Assembly: GCA_036925085.1 (NCBI GenBank)
Contig: JAUPFP010000103.1
Coordinates: forward strand, 310,001-374,000
Length of the DNA stretch: 64,000 nucleotides
Direction: 5' to 3'
Origin: Brachycybe producta
Lineage: Eukaryota; Arthropoda; Diplopoda; Playtdesmida; Andrognathidae
Part shown: one piece after another, positions 22,088 to 33,073 of the stretch
Layout of the letters: every line of letters starts with the position of its first letter
Position numbering within the stretch: the first letter of the stretch is position 1
Program-made: the position numbers and the translations under genes
Notes under the pieces: model-generated
The model's database searches: none
The model's input: the letters and a program-made list of their open reading frames with translations, nothing else
Told to the model about the DNA's origin: nothing

Positions 22088-23668
22088 GTCGAAGTGGAAG
22101 TGGAAATGGAAATAGAAGTGGAAGTGGAAGTTGAAGTTGAAATTAAAGTTGAAATTAAAGTTAAGGTTAAAGTGGAATTTGAATTTGAAGTTGAAGTTGA
22201 AGTTGCAGTTGAATTTGAAGTTGTAGTTGAATTTGAAGTTGTAGTTGAATTTTAAGTTGAAGTTGAAGTTAAAGTTAAGTTGAAGTTGAAGTTGAAAGTG
22301 AAGTTCAAGTTGAAGTTCAAGTTGAAGTTCAAGTTGAAGTTCAAGTTGAAGTTCAAGTTGAAGTTCAAGTTGAAGTTCAAGTTGAAGTTCAAGTTGAAGT
22401 TCATGTTGAAGTTCAAGTTGAAGTTCAAGTTGAAGTTCAAGTTGAAGTTCAAGTTGAAGTTCAAGTTGAAGTTCAAGTTGAAGTTCAAGTTGAAGTTCAA
22501 GTTGAAGTTCAAGTTGAAGTTCATGTTGAAGTTCAAGTTGAAGTTCAAGTTGAAGTTCAAGTTGAAGTTCAAGTTGAAGTTCAAGTTGAAGTTCAAGTTG
22601 AAGCTGAAGTTGAAGTTAAGGTTGAAGTTAAATTTGCAGTTGAAGTTGAATTTGCAGTTTAATTTGAAGTTGAATTTAAAGTTGAATTTGATGTTGACAT
22701 TGAAGTTGAAGTTGAAATTGAAGTGGAAGTTGAAGTTGAAGTTGAAGTTAAAGTGAAAGTTAAGTTGAAGTTGAAGTTAAAGTTGAAGTTGAAGTTAATG
22801 TTGAAGTTGAAGTTAAAGTTAATGGTGAAGTTGAAGTTGAAATGAAGTTAAAGTTGAAGTTAAAGTTAATGTTGAAGTTGAAGTTAAAGTAAAAGTTAAG
22901 TTGAAGTTAAAGTTGAAGTCAAGTTGAAGTTGAAGTTGAAGTTGAAGTTGAAGTTTTAAGTTGAAGTTGAAGTTGAAGTTGAAGTTGAAGTTGAAGTTAA
23001 AGTGAAAGTTAAGTTGAAGTTGAAGTTGAAGTCAAGTTGAAGTTGAAGTTGAAGTTGAAGTTGAAGTTAAAGTTGAAGTTAAAGTTAATGTTGAAGTTAA
23101 AGTTAAAGGTGAAGTTTAAGTTGAAGTTGAAGTTGAAGTTGAAGTTGAATTTGAAGTTGAAGTTGAAGTTGAAGTTGAAATTGAAATTGCAGTTGAAGTT
23201 GAAGTTGAAGTTAAAGTTGAAGTCGAAGTGGAAGTGGAAATGGAAATAGAAGTGGAAGTGGAAGTTGAAGTTGAAATTAAAGTTGAAATTAAAGTTAAGG
23301 TTAAAGTGGAATTTGAATTTGAAGTTGAAGTTGAAGTTGCAGTTGAATTTGAAGTTGTAGTTGAATTTTAAGTTGAAGTTGAAGTTAAAGTTAAGTTGAA
23401 GTTGAAGTTGAAAGTGAAGTTCAAGTTGAAGTTCAAGTTGAAGTTCAAGTTGAAGTTCAAGTTGAAGTTGAATTTGAAGTTAAAGTTAAAGTTAAAGGTG
23501 AAGTTGAAGTTGAAGTTAAAGTTGAAGTTGAAGTTGAAGTTGAAGTTGAAGTTGAAGTTAAAGTTGAAGTTGAAGTTAATGTCAAAGTTAAAGTTAAGTT
23601 GAAGTTGAAGTTGATGTCAAGTTGAAGTTGAAGTTGAAGTTGAAGTTGAAGTTGAAGTTAAAGTTGAA
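22088..23668 (+). repeat. 1.56-kb higher-order unit 3 (1581 bases)
   Basis: The A block of this unit carries a doubled GAATTTGAAGTTGTAGTT (about 22214-22250), an 18-base duplication absent from units 1, 2 and 4. Second A mark at 23222. Confidence 0.92.
22300..22599 (+). repeat. C array 8: 25 copies
   Basis: CATGTT at 22402 and 22522, the same 96/120/72 pattern as C array 7, which supports direct descent of units 2 and 3 from one unit. Confidence 0.95.
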
Positions 23669-25213
23669 GTCGAAGTGGAAGTGGAAATGGAAATAGAAGT
23701 GGAAGTGGAAGTTGAAGTTGAAATTAAAGTTGAAATTAAAGTTAAGGTTAAAGTGGAATTTGAATTTGAAGTTGAAGTTGAAGTTGCAGTTGAATTTGAA
23801 GTTGTAGTTGAATTTTAAGTTGAAGTTGAAGTTAAAGTTAAGTTGAAGTTGAAGTTGAAAGTGAAGTTCAAGTTGAAGTTCAAGTTGAAGTTCAAGTTGA
23901 AGTTCAAGTTGAAGTTCAAGTTGAAGTTCAAGTTGAAGTTCAAGTTGAAGTTCAAGTTGAAGTTCATGTTGAAGTTCAAGTTGAAGTTCAAGTTGAAGTT
24001 CAAGTTGAAGTTCAAGTTGAAGTTCAAGTTGAAGTTCAAGTTGAAGTTCAAGTTGAAGTTCAAGTTGAAGTTCAAGTTGAAGTTCATGTTGAAGTTCAAG
24101 TTGAAGTTCAAGTTGAAGTTCAAGTTGAAGTTCAAGTTGAAGTTCAAGTTGAAGTTCAAGTTGAAGCTGAAGTTGAAGTTAAGGTTGAAGTTAAATTTGC
24201 AGTTGAAGTTGAATTTGCAGTTTAATTTGAAGTTGAATTTAAAGTTGAATTTGATGTTGACATTGAAGTTGAAGTTGAAATTGAAGTGGAAGTTGAAGTT
24301 GAAGTTGAAGTTAAAGTGAAAGTTAAGTTGAAGTTGAAGTTAAAGTTGAAGTTGAAGTTAATGTTGAAGTTGAAGTTAAAGTTAATGGTGAAGTTGAAGT
24401 TGAAATGAAGTTAAAGTTGAAGTTAAAGTTAATGTTGAAGTTGAAGTTAAAGTAAAAGTTAAGTTGAAGTTAAAGTTGAAGTCAAGTTGAAGTTGAAGTT
24501 GAAGTTGAAGTTGAAGTTTTAAGTTGAAGTTGAAGTTGAAGTTGAAGTTGAAGTTGAAGTTAAAGTGAAAGTTAAGTTGAAGTTGAAGTTGAAGTCAAGT
24601 TGAAGTTGAAGTTGAAGTTGAAGTTGAAGTTAAAGTTGAAGTTAAAGTTAATGTTGAAGTTAAAGTTAAAGGTGAAGTTTAAGTTGAAGTTGAAGTTGAA
24701 GTTGAAGTTGAATTTGAAGTTGAAGTTGAAGTTGAAGTTGAAATTGAAATTGCAGTTGAAGTTGAAGTTGAAGTTAAAGTTGAAGTCGAAGTGGAAGTGG
24801 AAATGGAAATAGAAGTGGAAGTGGAAGTTGAAGTTGAAATTAAAGTTGAAATTAAAGTTAAGGTTAAAGTGGAATTTGAATTTGAAGTTGAAGTTGAAGT
24901 TGCAGTTGAATTTGAAGTTGTAGTTGAATTTTAAGTTGAAGTTGAAGTTAAAGTTAAGTTGAAGTTGAAGTTAAAAGTGAAGTTCAAGTTGAAGTTCAAG
25001 TTGAAGTTCAAGTTGGAGTTCAAGTTGAAGTTGAATTTGAAGTTAAAGTTAAAGTTAAAGGTGAAGTTGAAGTTGAAGTTAAAGTTGAAGTTGAAGTTGA
25101 AGTTGAAGTTGAAGTTAAAGTTGAAGTTGAAGTCAAAGTTAAAGTTAAGTTGAAGTTGAAGTTGATGTCAAGTTGAAGTTGAAGTTGAAGTTGAAGTTGA
25201 AGTTAAAGTTGAA
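23669..25213 (+). repeat. 1.56-kb higher-order unit 4 (1545 bases)
   Basis: The second A block (24785) is followed by private changes in the short array: AAAAGTGAAG (about 24970) and GTTGGAGTTC (about 25013). AATGTC is missing before the final AAAG run. Confidence 0.92.
23863..24162 (+). repeat. C array 9: 25 copies
   Basis: CATGTT at 23965 and 24085; pattern 96/120/72, as in arrays 7 and 8. Confidence 0.95.
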
Positions 25214-25425
25214 GTCGAAGTGGAAGTGGAAATGGAAATAGAAGTGGAAGTGGAAGTTGAAGTTGAAATTAAAGTTGAAATTAAAGTTAAGGTTAAAGTG
25301 GAATTTGAATTTGAAGTTGAAGTTGAAGTTGCAGTTGAATTTGAAGTTGCAGTTGAATTTGAAGTTGTAGTTGAATTTTAAGTTGAAGTTGAAGTTAAAG
25401 TTAAGTTGAAGTTGAAGTTGAAAGT

Positions 25426-25713
25426 GAAGTTCAAGTTGAAGTTCAAGTTGAAGTTCAAGTTGAAGTTCAAGTTGAAGTTCAAGTTGAAGTTCAAGTTGAA
25501 GTTCAAGTTGAAGTTCATGTTGAAGTTCAAGTTGAAGTTCAAGTTGAAGTTCAAGTTGAAGTTCAAGTTGAAGTTCAAGTTGAAGTTCAAGTTGAAGTTC
25601 AAGTTGAAGTTCAAGTTGAAGTTCAAGTTGAAGTTCATGTTGAAGTTCAAGTTGAAGTTCAAGTTGAAGTTCAAGTTGAAGTTCAAGTTGAAGTTCAAGT
25701 TGAAGTTCAAGTT
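25426..25713 (+). repeat. C array 10: 24 copies
   Basis: CATGTT at 25516 and 25636; pattern 84/120/72, one unit shorter at the 5' side than arrays 7-9. Confidence 0.95.
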
Positions 25714-26067
25714 GAAGCTGAAGTTGAAGTTAAGGTTGAAGTTAAATTTGCAGTTGAAGTTGAATTTGCAGTTTAATTTGAAGTTGAATTTAAAGTTGAA
25801 TTTGATGTTGACATTGAAGTTGAAGTTGAAATTGAAGTGGAAGTTGAAGTTGAAGTTGAAGTTAAAGTGAAAGTTAAGTTGAAGTTGAAGTTAAAGTTGA
25901 AGTTGAAGTTAATGTTGAAGTTGAAGTTAAAGTTAATGGTGAAGTTGAAGTTGAAATGAAGTTAAAGTTGAAGTTAAAGTTAATGTTGAAGTTGAAGTTA
26001 AAGTAAAAGTTAAGTTGAAGTTAAAGTTGAAGTCAAGTTGAAGTTGAAGTTGAAGTTGAAGTTGAAG

Positions 26068-26530
26068 TTTTAAGTTGAAGTTGAAGTTGAAGTTGAAGTT
26101 GAAGTTGAAGTTGAAGTTAAAGTGAAAGTTAAGTTGAAGTTGAAGTTGAAGTCAAGTTGAAGTTGAAGTTGAAGTTGAAGTTGAAGTTAAAGTTGAAGTT
26201 AAAGTTAATGTTGAAGTTAAAGTTAAAGGTGAAGTTTAAGTTGAAGTTGAAGTTGAAGTTGAAGTTGAATTTGAAGTTGAAGTTGAAGTTGAAGTTGAAG
26301 TTTTAAGTTGAAGTTGAAGTTGAAGTTGAAGTTGAAGTTGAAGTTAAAGTGAAAGTTAAGTTGAAGTTGAAGTTGAAGTCAAGTTGAAGTTGAAGTTGAA
26401 GTTGAAGTTGAAGTTAAAGTTGAAGTTAAAGTTAATGTTGAAGTTAAAGTTAAAGGTGAAGTTTAAGTTGAAGTTGAAGTTGAAGTTGAAGTTGAATTTG
26501 AAGTTGAAGTTGAAGTTGAAGTTGAAATTG
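26068..26530 (+). repeat. Local tandem duplication of about 227 bases in unit 5
   Basis: The GAAGTTTTAAG mark occurs at 26068 and again near 26301, and the following GAAGTCAAG at 26151 and 26378. Offsets of 233, 227 and 221 across the segment differ by whole hexamers. Confidence 0.88.
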
Positions 26531-27015
26531 AAATTGCAGTTGAAGTTGAAGTTGAAGTTAAAGTTGAAGTCGAAGTGGAAGTGGAAATGGAAATAGAAGT
26601 GGAAGTGGAAGTTGAAGTTGAAATTAAAGTTGAAATTAAAGTTAAGGTTAAAGTGGAATTTGAATTTGAAGTTGAAGTTGAAGTTGCAGTTGAATTTGAA
26701 GTTGTAGTTGAATTTTAAGTTGAAGTTGAAGTTAAAGTTAAGTTGAAGTTGAAGTTGAAAGTGAAGTTCAAGTTGAAGTTCAAGTTGAAGTTCAAGTTGA
26801 AGTTCAAGTTGAAGTTGAATTTGAAGTTAAAGTTAAAGTTAAAGGTGAAGTTGAAGTTGAAGTTAAAGTTGAAGTTGAAGTTGAAGTTGAAGTTGAAGTT
26901 GAAGTTAAAGTTGAAGTTGAAGTTAATGTCAAAGTTAAAGTTAAGTTGAAGTTGAAGTTGATGTCAAGTTGAAGTTGAAGTTGAAGTTGAAGTTGAAGTT
27001 GAAGTTAAAGTTGAA

Positions 27016-28554
27016 GTCGAAGTGGAAGTGGAAATGGAAATAGAAGTGGAAGTGGAAGTTGAAGTTGAAATTAAAGTTGAAATTAAAGTTAAGGTTAAAG
27101 TGGAATTTGAATTTGAAGTTGAAGTTGAAGTTGCAGTTGAATTTGAAGTTGTAGTTGAATTTTAAGTTGAAGTTGAAGTTAAAGTTAAGTTGAAGTTGAA
27201 GTTGAAAGTGAAGTTCAAGTTGAAGTTCAAGTTGAAGTTCAAGTTGAAGTTCAAGTTGAAGTTCAAGTTGAAGTTCAAGTTGAAGTTCAAGTTGAAGTTC
27301 ATGTTGAAGTTCAAGTTGAAGTTCAAGTTGAAGTTCAAGTTGAAGTTCAAGTTGAAGTTCAAGTTGAAGTTCAAGTTGAAGTTCAAGTTGAAGTTCAAGT
27401 TGAAGTTCAAGTTGAAGTTCATGTTGAAGTTCAAGTTGAAGTTCAAGTTGAAGTTCAAGTTGAAGTTCAAGTTGAAGTTCAAGTTGAAGTTCAAGTTGAA
27501 GCTGAAGTTGAAGTTAAGGTTGAAGTTAAATTTGCAGTTGAAGTTGAATTTGCAGTTTAATTTGAAGTTGAATTTAAAGTTGAATTTGATGTTGACATTG
27601 AAGTTGAAGTTGAAATTGAAGTGGAAGTTGAAGTTGAAGTTGAAGTTAAAGTGAAAGTTAAGTTGAAGTTGAAGTTAAAGTTGAAGTTGAAGTTAATGTT
27701 GAAGTTGAAGTTAAAGTTAATGGTGAAGTTGAAGTTGAAATGAAGTTAAAGTTGAAGTTAAAGTTAATGTTGAAGTTGAAGTTAAAGTAAAAGTTAAGTT
27801 GAAGTTAAAGTTGAAGTCAAGTTGAAGTTGAAGTTGAAGTTGAAGTTGAAGTTTTAAGTTGAAGTTGAAGTTGAAGTTGAAGTTGAAGTTGAAGTTAAAG
27901 TGAAAGTTAAGTTGAAGTTGAAGTTGAAGTCAAGTTGAAGTTGAAGTTGAAGTTGAAGTTGAAGTTAAAGTTGAAGTTAAAGTTAATGTTGAAGTTAAAG
28001 TTAAAGGTGAAGTTGAAGTTGAAGTTGAAGTTGAAGTTGAAGTTGAATTTGAAGTTGAAGTTGAAGTTGAAGTTGAAATTGAAATTGCAGTTGAAGTTGA
28101 AGTTGAAGTTAAAGTTGAAGTCGAAGTGGAAGTGGAAATGGAAATAGAAGTGGAAGTGGAAGTTGAAGTTGAAATTAAAGTTGAAATTAAAGTTAAGGTT
28201 AAAGTGGAATTTGAATTTGAAGTTGAAGTTGAAGTTGCAGTTGAATTTGAAGTTGTAGTTGAATTTTAAGTTGAAGTTGAAGTTAAAGTTAAGTTGAAGT
28301 TGAAGTTAAAAGTGAAGTTCAAGTTGAAGTTCAAGTTGAAGTTCAAGTTGGAGTTCAAGTTGAAGTTGAATTTGAAGTTAAAGTTAAAGTTAAAGGTGAA
28401 GTTGAAGTTGAAGTTAAAGTTGAAGTTGAAGTTGAAGTTGAAGTTGAAGTTAAAGTTGAAGTTGAAGTTAATGTCAAAGTTAAAGTTAAGTTGAAGTTGA
28501 AGTTGATGTCAAGTTGAAGTTGAAGTTGAAGTTGAAGTTGAAGTTAAAGTTGAA
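27016..28554 (+). repeat. 1.56-kb higher-order unit 6 (1539 bases)
   Basis: The second A block (28120) and the short array carry the same AAAAGTGAAG and GTTGGAGTTC changes as unit 4 (28309 and 28349). The T block lacks the usual TAAGTT after AAAGGTGAAG. Confidence 0.92.
27210..27497 (+). repeat. C array 11: 24 copies
   Basis: CATGTT at 27300 and 27420; pattern 84/120/72. Confidence 0.95.
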
Positions 28555-29690
28555 GTCGAAGTGGAAGTGGAAATGGAAATAGAAGTGGAAGTGGAAGTTG
28601 AAGTTGAAATTAAAGTTGAAATTAAAGTTAAGGTTAAAGTGGAATTTGAATTTGAAGTTGAAGTTGAAGTTGCAGTTGAATTTGAAGTTGCAGTTGAATT
28701 TGAAGTTGTAGTTGAATTTTAAGTTGAAGTTGAAGTTAAAGTTAAGTTGAAGTTGAAGTTGAAAGTGAAGTTCAAGTTGAAGTTCAAGTTGAAGTTCAAG
28801 TTGAAGTTCAAGTTGAAGTTCAAGTTGAAGTTCAAGTTGAAGTTCAAGTTGAAGTTCATGTTGAAGTTCAAGTTGAAGTTCAAGTTGAAGTTCAAGTTGA
28901 AGTTCAAGTTGAAGTTCAAGTTGAAGTTCAAGTTGAAGTTCAAGTTGAAGTTCAAGTTGAAGTTCAAGTTGAAGTTCATGTTGAAGTTCAAGTTGAAGTT
29001 CAAGTTGAAGTTCAAGTTGAAGTTCAAGTTGAAGTTCAAGTTGAAGTTCAAGTTGAAGCTGAAGTTGAAGTTAAGGTTGAAGTTAAATTTGCAGTTGAAG
29101 TTGAATTTGCAGTTTAATTTGAAGTTGAATTTAAAGTTGAATTTGATGTTGACATTGAAGTTGAAGTTGAAATTGAAGTGGAAGTTGAAGTTGAAGTTGA
29201 AGTTAAAGTGAAAGTTAAGTTGAAGTTGAAGTTAAAGTTGAAGTTGAAGTTAATGTTGAAGTTGAAGTTAAAGTTAATGGTGAAGTTGAAGTTGAAATGA
29301 AGTTAAAGTTGAAGTTAAAGTTAATGTTGAAGTTGAAGTTAAAGTAAAAGTTAAGTTGAAGTTAAAGTTGAAGTCAAGTTGAAGTTGAAGTTGAAGTTGA
29401 AGTTGAAGTTTTAAGTTGAAGTTGAAGTTGAAGTTGAAGTTGAAGTTGAAGTTGAAGTTAAAGTGAAAGTTAAGTTGAAGTTGAAGTTGAAGTCAAGTTG
29501 AAGTTGAAGTTGAAGTTGAAGTTGAAGTTAAAGTTGAAGTTAAAGTTAATGTTGAAGTTAAAGTTAAAGGTGAAGTTTAAGTTGAAGTTGAAGTTGAAGT
29601 TGAAGTTGAATTTGAAGTTGAAGTTGAAGTTGAAGTTGAAATTGAAATTGCAGTTGAAGTGGAAGTTGAAGTTGAAGTTGAAGTCAAGTT
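28555..29690 (+). repeat. 1.56-kb higher-order unit 7, partial
   Basis: The A block has the doubled GCAGTTGAATTTGAAG of unit 5 (about 28671). The unit runs through C, DE, S and T. After GAAATTGCAG (29651) it goes to GAAGTGGAAG and GAAGTCAAG instead of a second A block. This is the right edge of the regular array. Confidence 0.9.
28767..29054 (+). repeat. C array 12: 24 copies
   Basis: CATGTT at 28857 and 28977; pattern 84/120/72, identical to arrays 10 and 11. Confidence 0.95.
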
Positions 29691-31164
29691 GAAGTCAAGT
29701 TGAAGTTGAAGTTGAAGGTGAAGTTAAAGTTGAAGTTGAAGTTAATGTTGAAGTTAAAGTTAAAGGTGAAGTTTAAGTTGAAGTTGAAGTTGAAGTTGAA
29801 GTTGAAGTTGAATTTGAAGTTGAAGTTGAAGTTGATTTTGAAATCGAAATTGAAGTCAAGTTGAAGTTGAAGTTGAAGTTGAAGTTGAAGTTGAAGTTGA
29901 AGTTAAAGTGAAAGTTAAGTTGAAGTTGAAGTTGAAGTCAAGTTGAAGTTGAAGTTGAAGTTGAAGTTGAAGTTGAAGTTGAAGTCAAGTTGAAGTTGAA
30001 GTTGAAGTTGAAGTTGAAGTTGAAGTTGAAGTTGAAGTTGAAGTTAAAGTGAAAGTTAAGTTGAAGTTGAAGTTGAAGTCAAGTTGAAGTTGAAGTTGAA
30101 GTTGAAGTCGAAGTTGAAGTTGAATTTGAAGTTGACGTTGAAGTTGAAGTTGAAGTTAAAGTGAAAGTTAAGTTGAAGTTGAAGTTGAAGTCAAGTTGAA
30201 GTCAAGTTGAAGTTGAAGTTGAAGTTGAAGTTGAAGTTGAAGTGGATTTTGAAGTTGAAGTTGAAGTTGAAGTTGAAGTTGAAGTTGAAGTTGAAGTTGA
30301 AGTTGAAGTTAATGTTGAATTTGAAGTTAAAGTTAAAGTTAAAGGTGAAGTTGAAGTTGAAGTTGAAGTTGAAGTTGAAGTTGAAGTTGAAGTTGAAGTT
30401 AAAGTGAAAATGAAGTTGAAGTTGAAGTTGAAGTCAAGTTGAAATTAATGTTGAAGTTGAAGTTAATGTTGAAGTTGAAGTTAATGTTGAAGTTGAAGTT
30501 AATGTTGAAGTTAAAGTTAAAGGTTTAAGTTTAAGTTTAAGTTGAAGTTGAAGTTAAAGTGAAAATGAAGTTGAAGTTGAAGTTGAAGTCAAGTTGAAAT
30601 TAATGTTGAAGTTGAAGTTAATGTTGAAGTTGAAGTTAATGTTGAAGTTGAAGTTAATGTTGAAGTTAAAGTTAAAGGTTTAAGTTGAATTTGAAGTTGA
30701 AGTTAAAGTTGAAGTTGAAATTGAAATTGAAGTCAAGTTGAAGTTGAAGTTGAAGTTGAAGTTGAAGTTGAAGTTGAAGTTAAAGTGAAAGTTAAGTTGA
30801 AGTTGAAGTTGAAGTCAAGTTGAAGTTGAAGTTGAAGTTGAAGTTGAAGTTGAAGTTGAAGTTGAAGTTAAAGTTAAAGTAAAAGTTGAAGTCAAGTTGA
30901 AGTTGAAGTTGAAGTTGAAGTTGAAGTTGAAGTTGAAGTTAAAGTGAAAGTTAAGTTGAAGTTGAAGTTGAAGTCAAGTTGAAGTTGAAGTTGAAGTCAA
31001 GTTGAAGTTGAAGTTGATGTTGAAGTTGAAGTTGAAGTTGAAGTTGAAGTTAAAGTTAAAGTAAAAGTTGAAGTTGAAGTTGAAGTTGAAGTTGAATTTG
31101 AAGTTGACATTGAAGTTGAAGTTGAAGTTCAAGTTCAAGTGAAAGTTAAGTTGAAGTTGAAGTT
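29691..31164 (+). repeat. S/T, U and N modules, then first EcoRI junction
   Basis: It follows 17445-18500 at offset 12248 up to about 30780 (U at 30242, N arrays at about 30445-30525 and 30602-30680). New material begins near 30870: AAAGTTAAAGTAAAAG spacers, GACATTGAAG, CAAGTTCAAGTG, then GAATTC at 31165. A, C and K modules are absent. Confidence 0.86.
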
Positions 31165-32504
31165 GAATTCAAGTTGAAGTCAAGTTGAAGTTGAAGTTGA
31201 AGTTGAAGTTGAAGTGGATTTTGAAGTTGAAGTTGAAGTTGAAGTTGAAGTTGAAGTTGAAGTCAAGTTGAAGTTGAAGTTGAAGTTGAAGTTGAAGTTA
31301 AAGTTGAAGTTGAAGTTAATGTTGAAGTTAAAGTTAAAGGTGAAGTTTAAGTTTAAGTTGAAGTTGAAGTTGAATTTGAAGTTGAAGTTGAAGTTGAAGT
31401 TGAAATTGAAATTGAAGTTGAAGTTGAAGTTGAAGTTGAAGTTGAAGTTGAAGTTGAAGTCAAGTTGAAGTCAAGTTGAAGTTGAAGGTGAAGTTAAAGT
31501 TGAAGTTGAAGTTAATGTTGAAGTTAAAGTTAAAGGTGAAGTTTAAGTTGACGTTGAAGTTGAAGTTGAAGTTGAAGTTGAATTTGAAGTTGAAGTTGAA
31601 GTTGAAGTTGAAATTGAAATTGAAGTCATGTTGAAGTTGAATTTGAAGTTGAAGTTGAAGTTGAAGTTGAAGTTGAAGTTGAAGTTAAAGTGAAAGTTAA
31701 GTTGAAGTTGAAGTTGAAGTCAAGTTGAAGTTGAAGTTGAAGTTAAAGTTGAAGTTGAAGTTGAAGTTAATGTTTAAGTTGAACTTAAAATAAAAGCTGA
31801 AGTTGAATTTGAAGTTGAAGTTGAAGTTGAAGTTGAAGTTGAAGTTGAAGTTGAAGTTGAAATTGAAGTTAAAGTTGAAGTTAAAGTTAATGTTGAAGTT
31901 GAAGTTAAAGTAAAAGTTAAGTTGAAGTTAAAGTTGAAGTCAAGTTGAAGTTGAAGTTAAAGTGAAAGTTAAGTTGAAGTTGAAGTTGAAGTGGAAGTTG
32001 AAGTCAAGTTGAAGTCAAGTTGAAGTTGAAGTTGAAGTTGAAGTTGAAGTGGATTTTGAAGTTGAAGTTGAAGTTGAAGTTGAAGTCAAGTTGAAGTTGA
32101 AGTTGAAGTTGAAGTTGAAGTTGAAGTTAAAGTTGAAGTTGAAGTTAATGTTGAAGTTAAAGTTAAAGGTGAAGTTTAAGTTTAAGTTTAAGTTGAAGTT
32201 GAAGTTGAATTTGAAGTTGAAGTTGAAGTTGAAGTTGAAATTGAAATTGAAGTTGAAGTTGAAGTTGAAGTTGAAGTTGAAGTTGAAGTCAAGTTGAAGT
32301 CAAGTTGAAGTTGAAGTTGAAGGTGAAGTTAAAGTTGAAATTGAAGTTAATGTTGAAGTTAAAGTTAAAGGTGAAGTTTAAGTTTAAGTTTAAGTTGAAG
32401 TTCAAGTTGAAGTTGAATTTGAAGATGAAGTTGAAGTTGAAGTTGAAGTTGTATTCAAAGTGGAAGTGGAAGTGGAAGTTGAAGTTGAAGTTGAAGTTAA
32501 AGTT
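31165..32504 (+). repeat. Right-half unit: EcoRI, U, T, dyad, U, T, G
   Basis: GAATTCAAG, U (31214), T modules (about 31316 and 31509), GAAGTCATG, the dyad (31773-31789), U (32049), T, then GAAGATGAAG and the G mark GTATTCAAAGTGG at 32451. G takes the place of the A block before the C array. The same string recurs 5112-5130 bases to the right. Confidence 0.88.
31773..31789. repeat. 17-bp perfect dyad, copy 1
   Basis: TTTAAGTTGAACTTAAA: 8-base arms around a central G at 31781, flanked by AATG on the left and ATAAAAGCTGAAG on the right. In a satellite with almost no C on this strand, a perfect inverted repeat is exceptional. Confidence 0.9.
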
Positions 32505-32636
32505 GAAGTTCAAGTTGAAGTTCAAGTTGAAGTTCAAGTTGAAGTTCATGTTGAAGTTCAAGTTGAAGTTCAAGTTGAAGTTCAAGTTGAAGTTCAAGTT
32601 GAAGTTCAAGTTGAAGTTCAAGTTGAAGTTCAAGTT
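32505..32636 (+). repeat. C array 13: 11 copies
   Basis: 132 bases with one CATGTT (32547). It is shorter than any array with a DE tail in the left half and is entered from the G module. Confidence 0.94.
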
Positions 32637-33073
32637 GAAGCTGAAGTTGAAGTTAAGGTTGAAGTTAAATTTGCAGTTGAAGTTGAATTTGCAGTTTAAT
32701 TTGAAGTTGAATTTAAAGTTGAATTTGATGTTGACATTGAAGTTGAAGTTGAAATTGAAGTGGAAGTTGAAGTTGAAGTTGAAGTTAAAGTGAAAGTTAA
32801 GTTGAAGTTGAAGTTAAAGTTGAAGTTGAAGTTAATGTTGAAGTTGAAGTTAAAGTTAATGGTGAAGTTGAAGTTGAAATGAAGTTAAAGTTGAAGTTAA
32901 AGTTAATGTTGAAGTTGAAGTTAAAGTAAAAGTTAAGTTGAAGTTAAAGTTGAAGTCAAGTTGAAGTTGAAGTTGAAGTTGAAGTTGAAGTTTTAAGTTG
33001 AAGTTGAAGTTGAAGTTGAAGTTGAAGTTGAAGTTAAAGTGAAAGTTAAGTTGAAGTTGAAGTTGAAGTCAAG
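32637..33073 (+). repeat. DE tail and S modules
   Basis: GAAGCTGAAG through AATGGTGAAG as in the left half, then GAAGTTTTAAG and two S modules. Confidence 0.86.

Larger units (their letters stand above)
25214..27015 (+). repeat. 1.56-kb higher-order unit 5, enlarged (1802 bases)
   Basis: It carries a doubled GCAGTTGAATTTGAAG in its A block (about 25330). A tandem duplication of about 221-233 bases at roughly 26068-26300 copies the GAAGTTTTAAG-S-T segment. That duplication explains its length against the 1539-1581 of other units. Confidence 0.92.

Noticed and set aside
31773-31789. The dyad as a rho-independent terminator or operator
   Set aside because: The arms are AT-rich, the loop is one base, no T tract follows, and no gene or promoter is near.
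32289-32633. Minus-strand Asn-Phe/Asn-Leu frame resembling a low-complexity Asn-rich protein
   Set aside because: It is the complement of the CAAGTT and GAAATT runs. Every long C array gives the same frame, and it starts at TTG.
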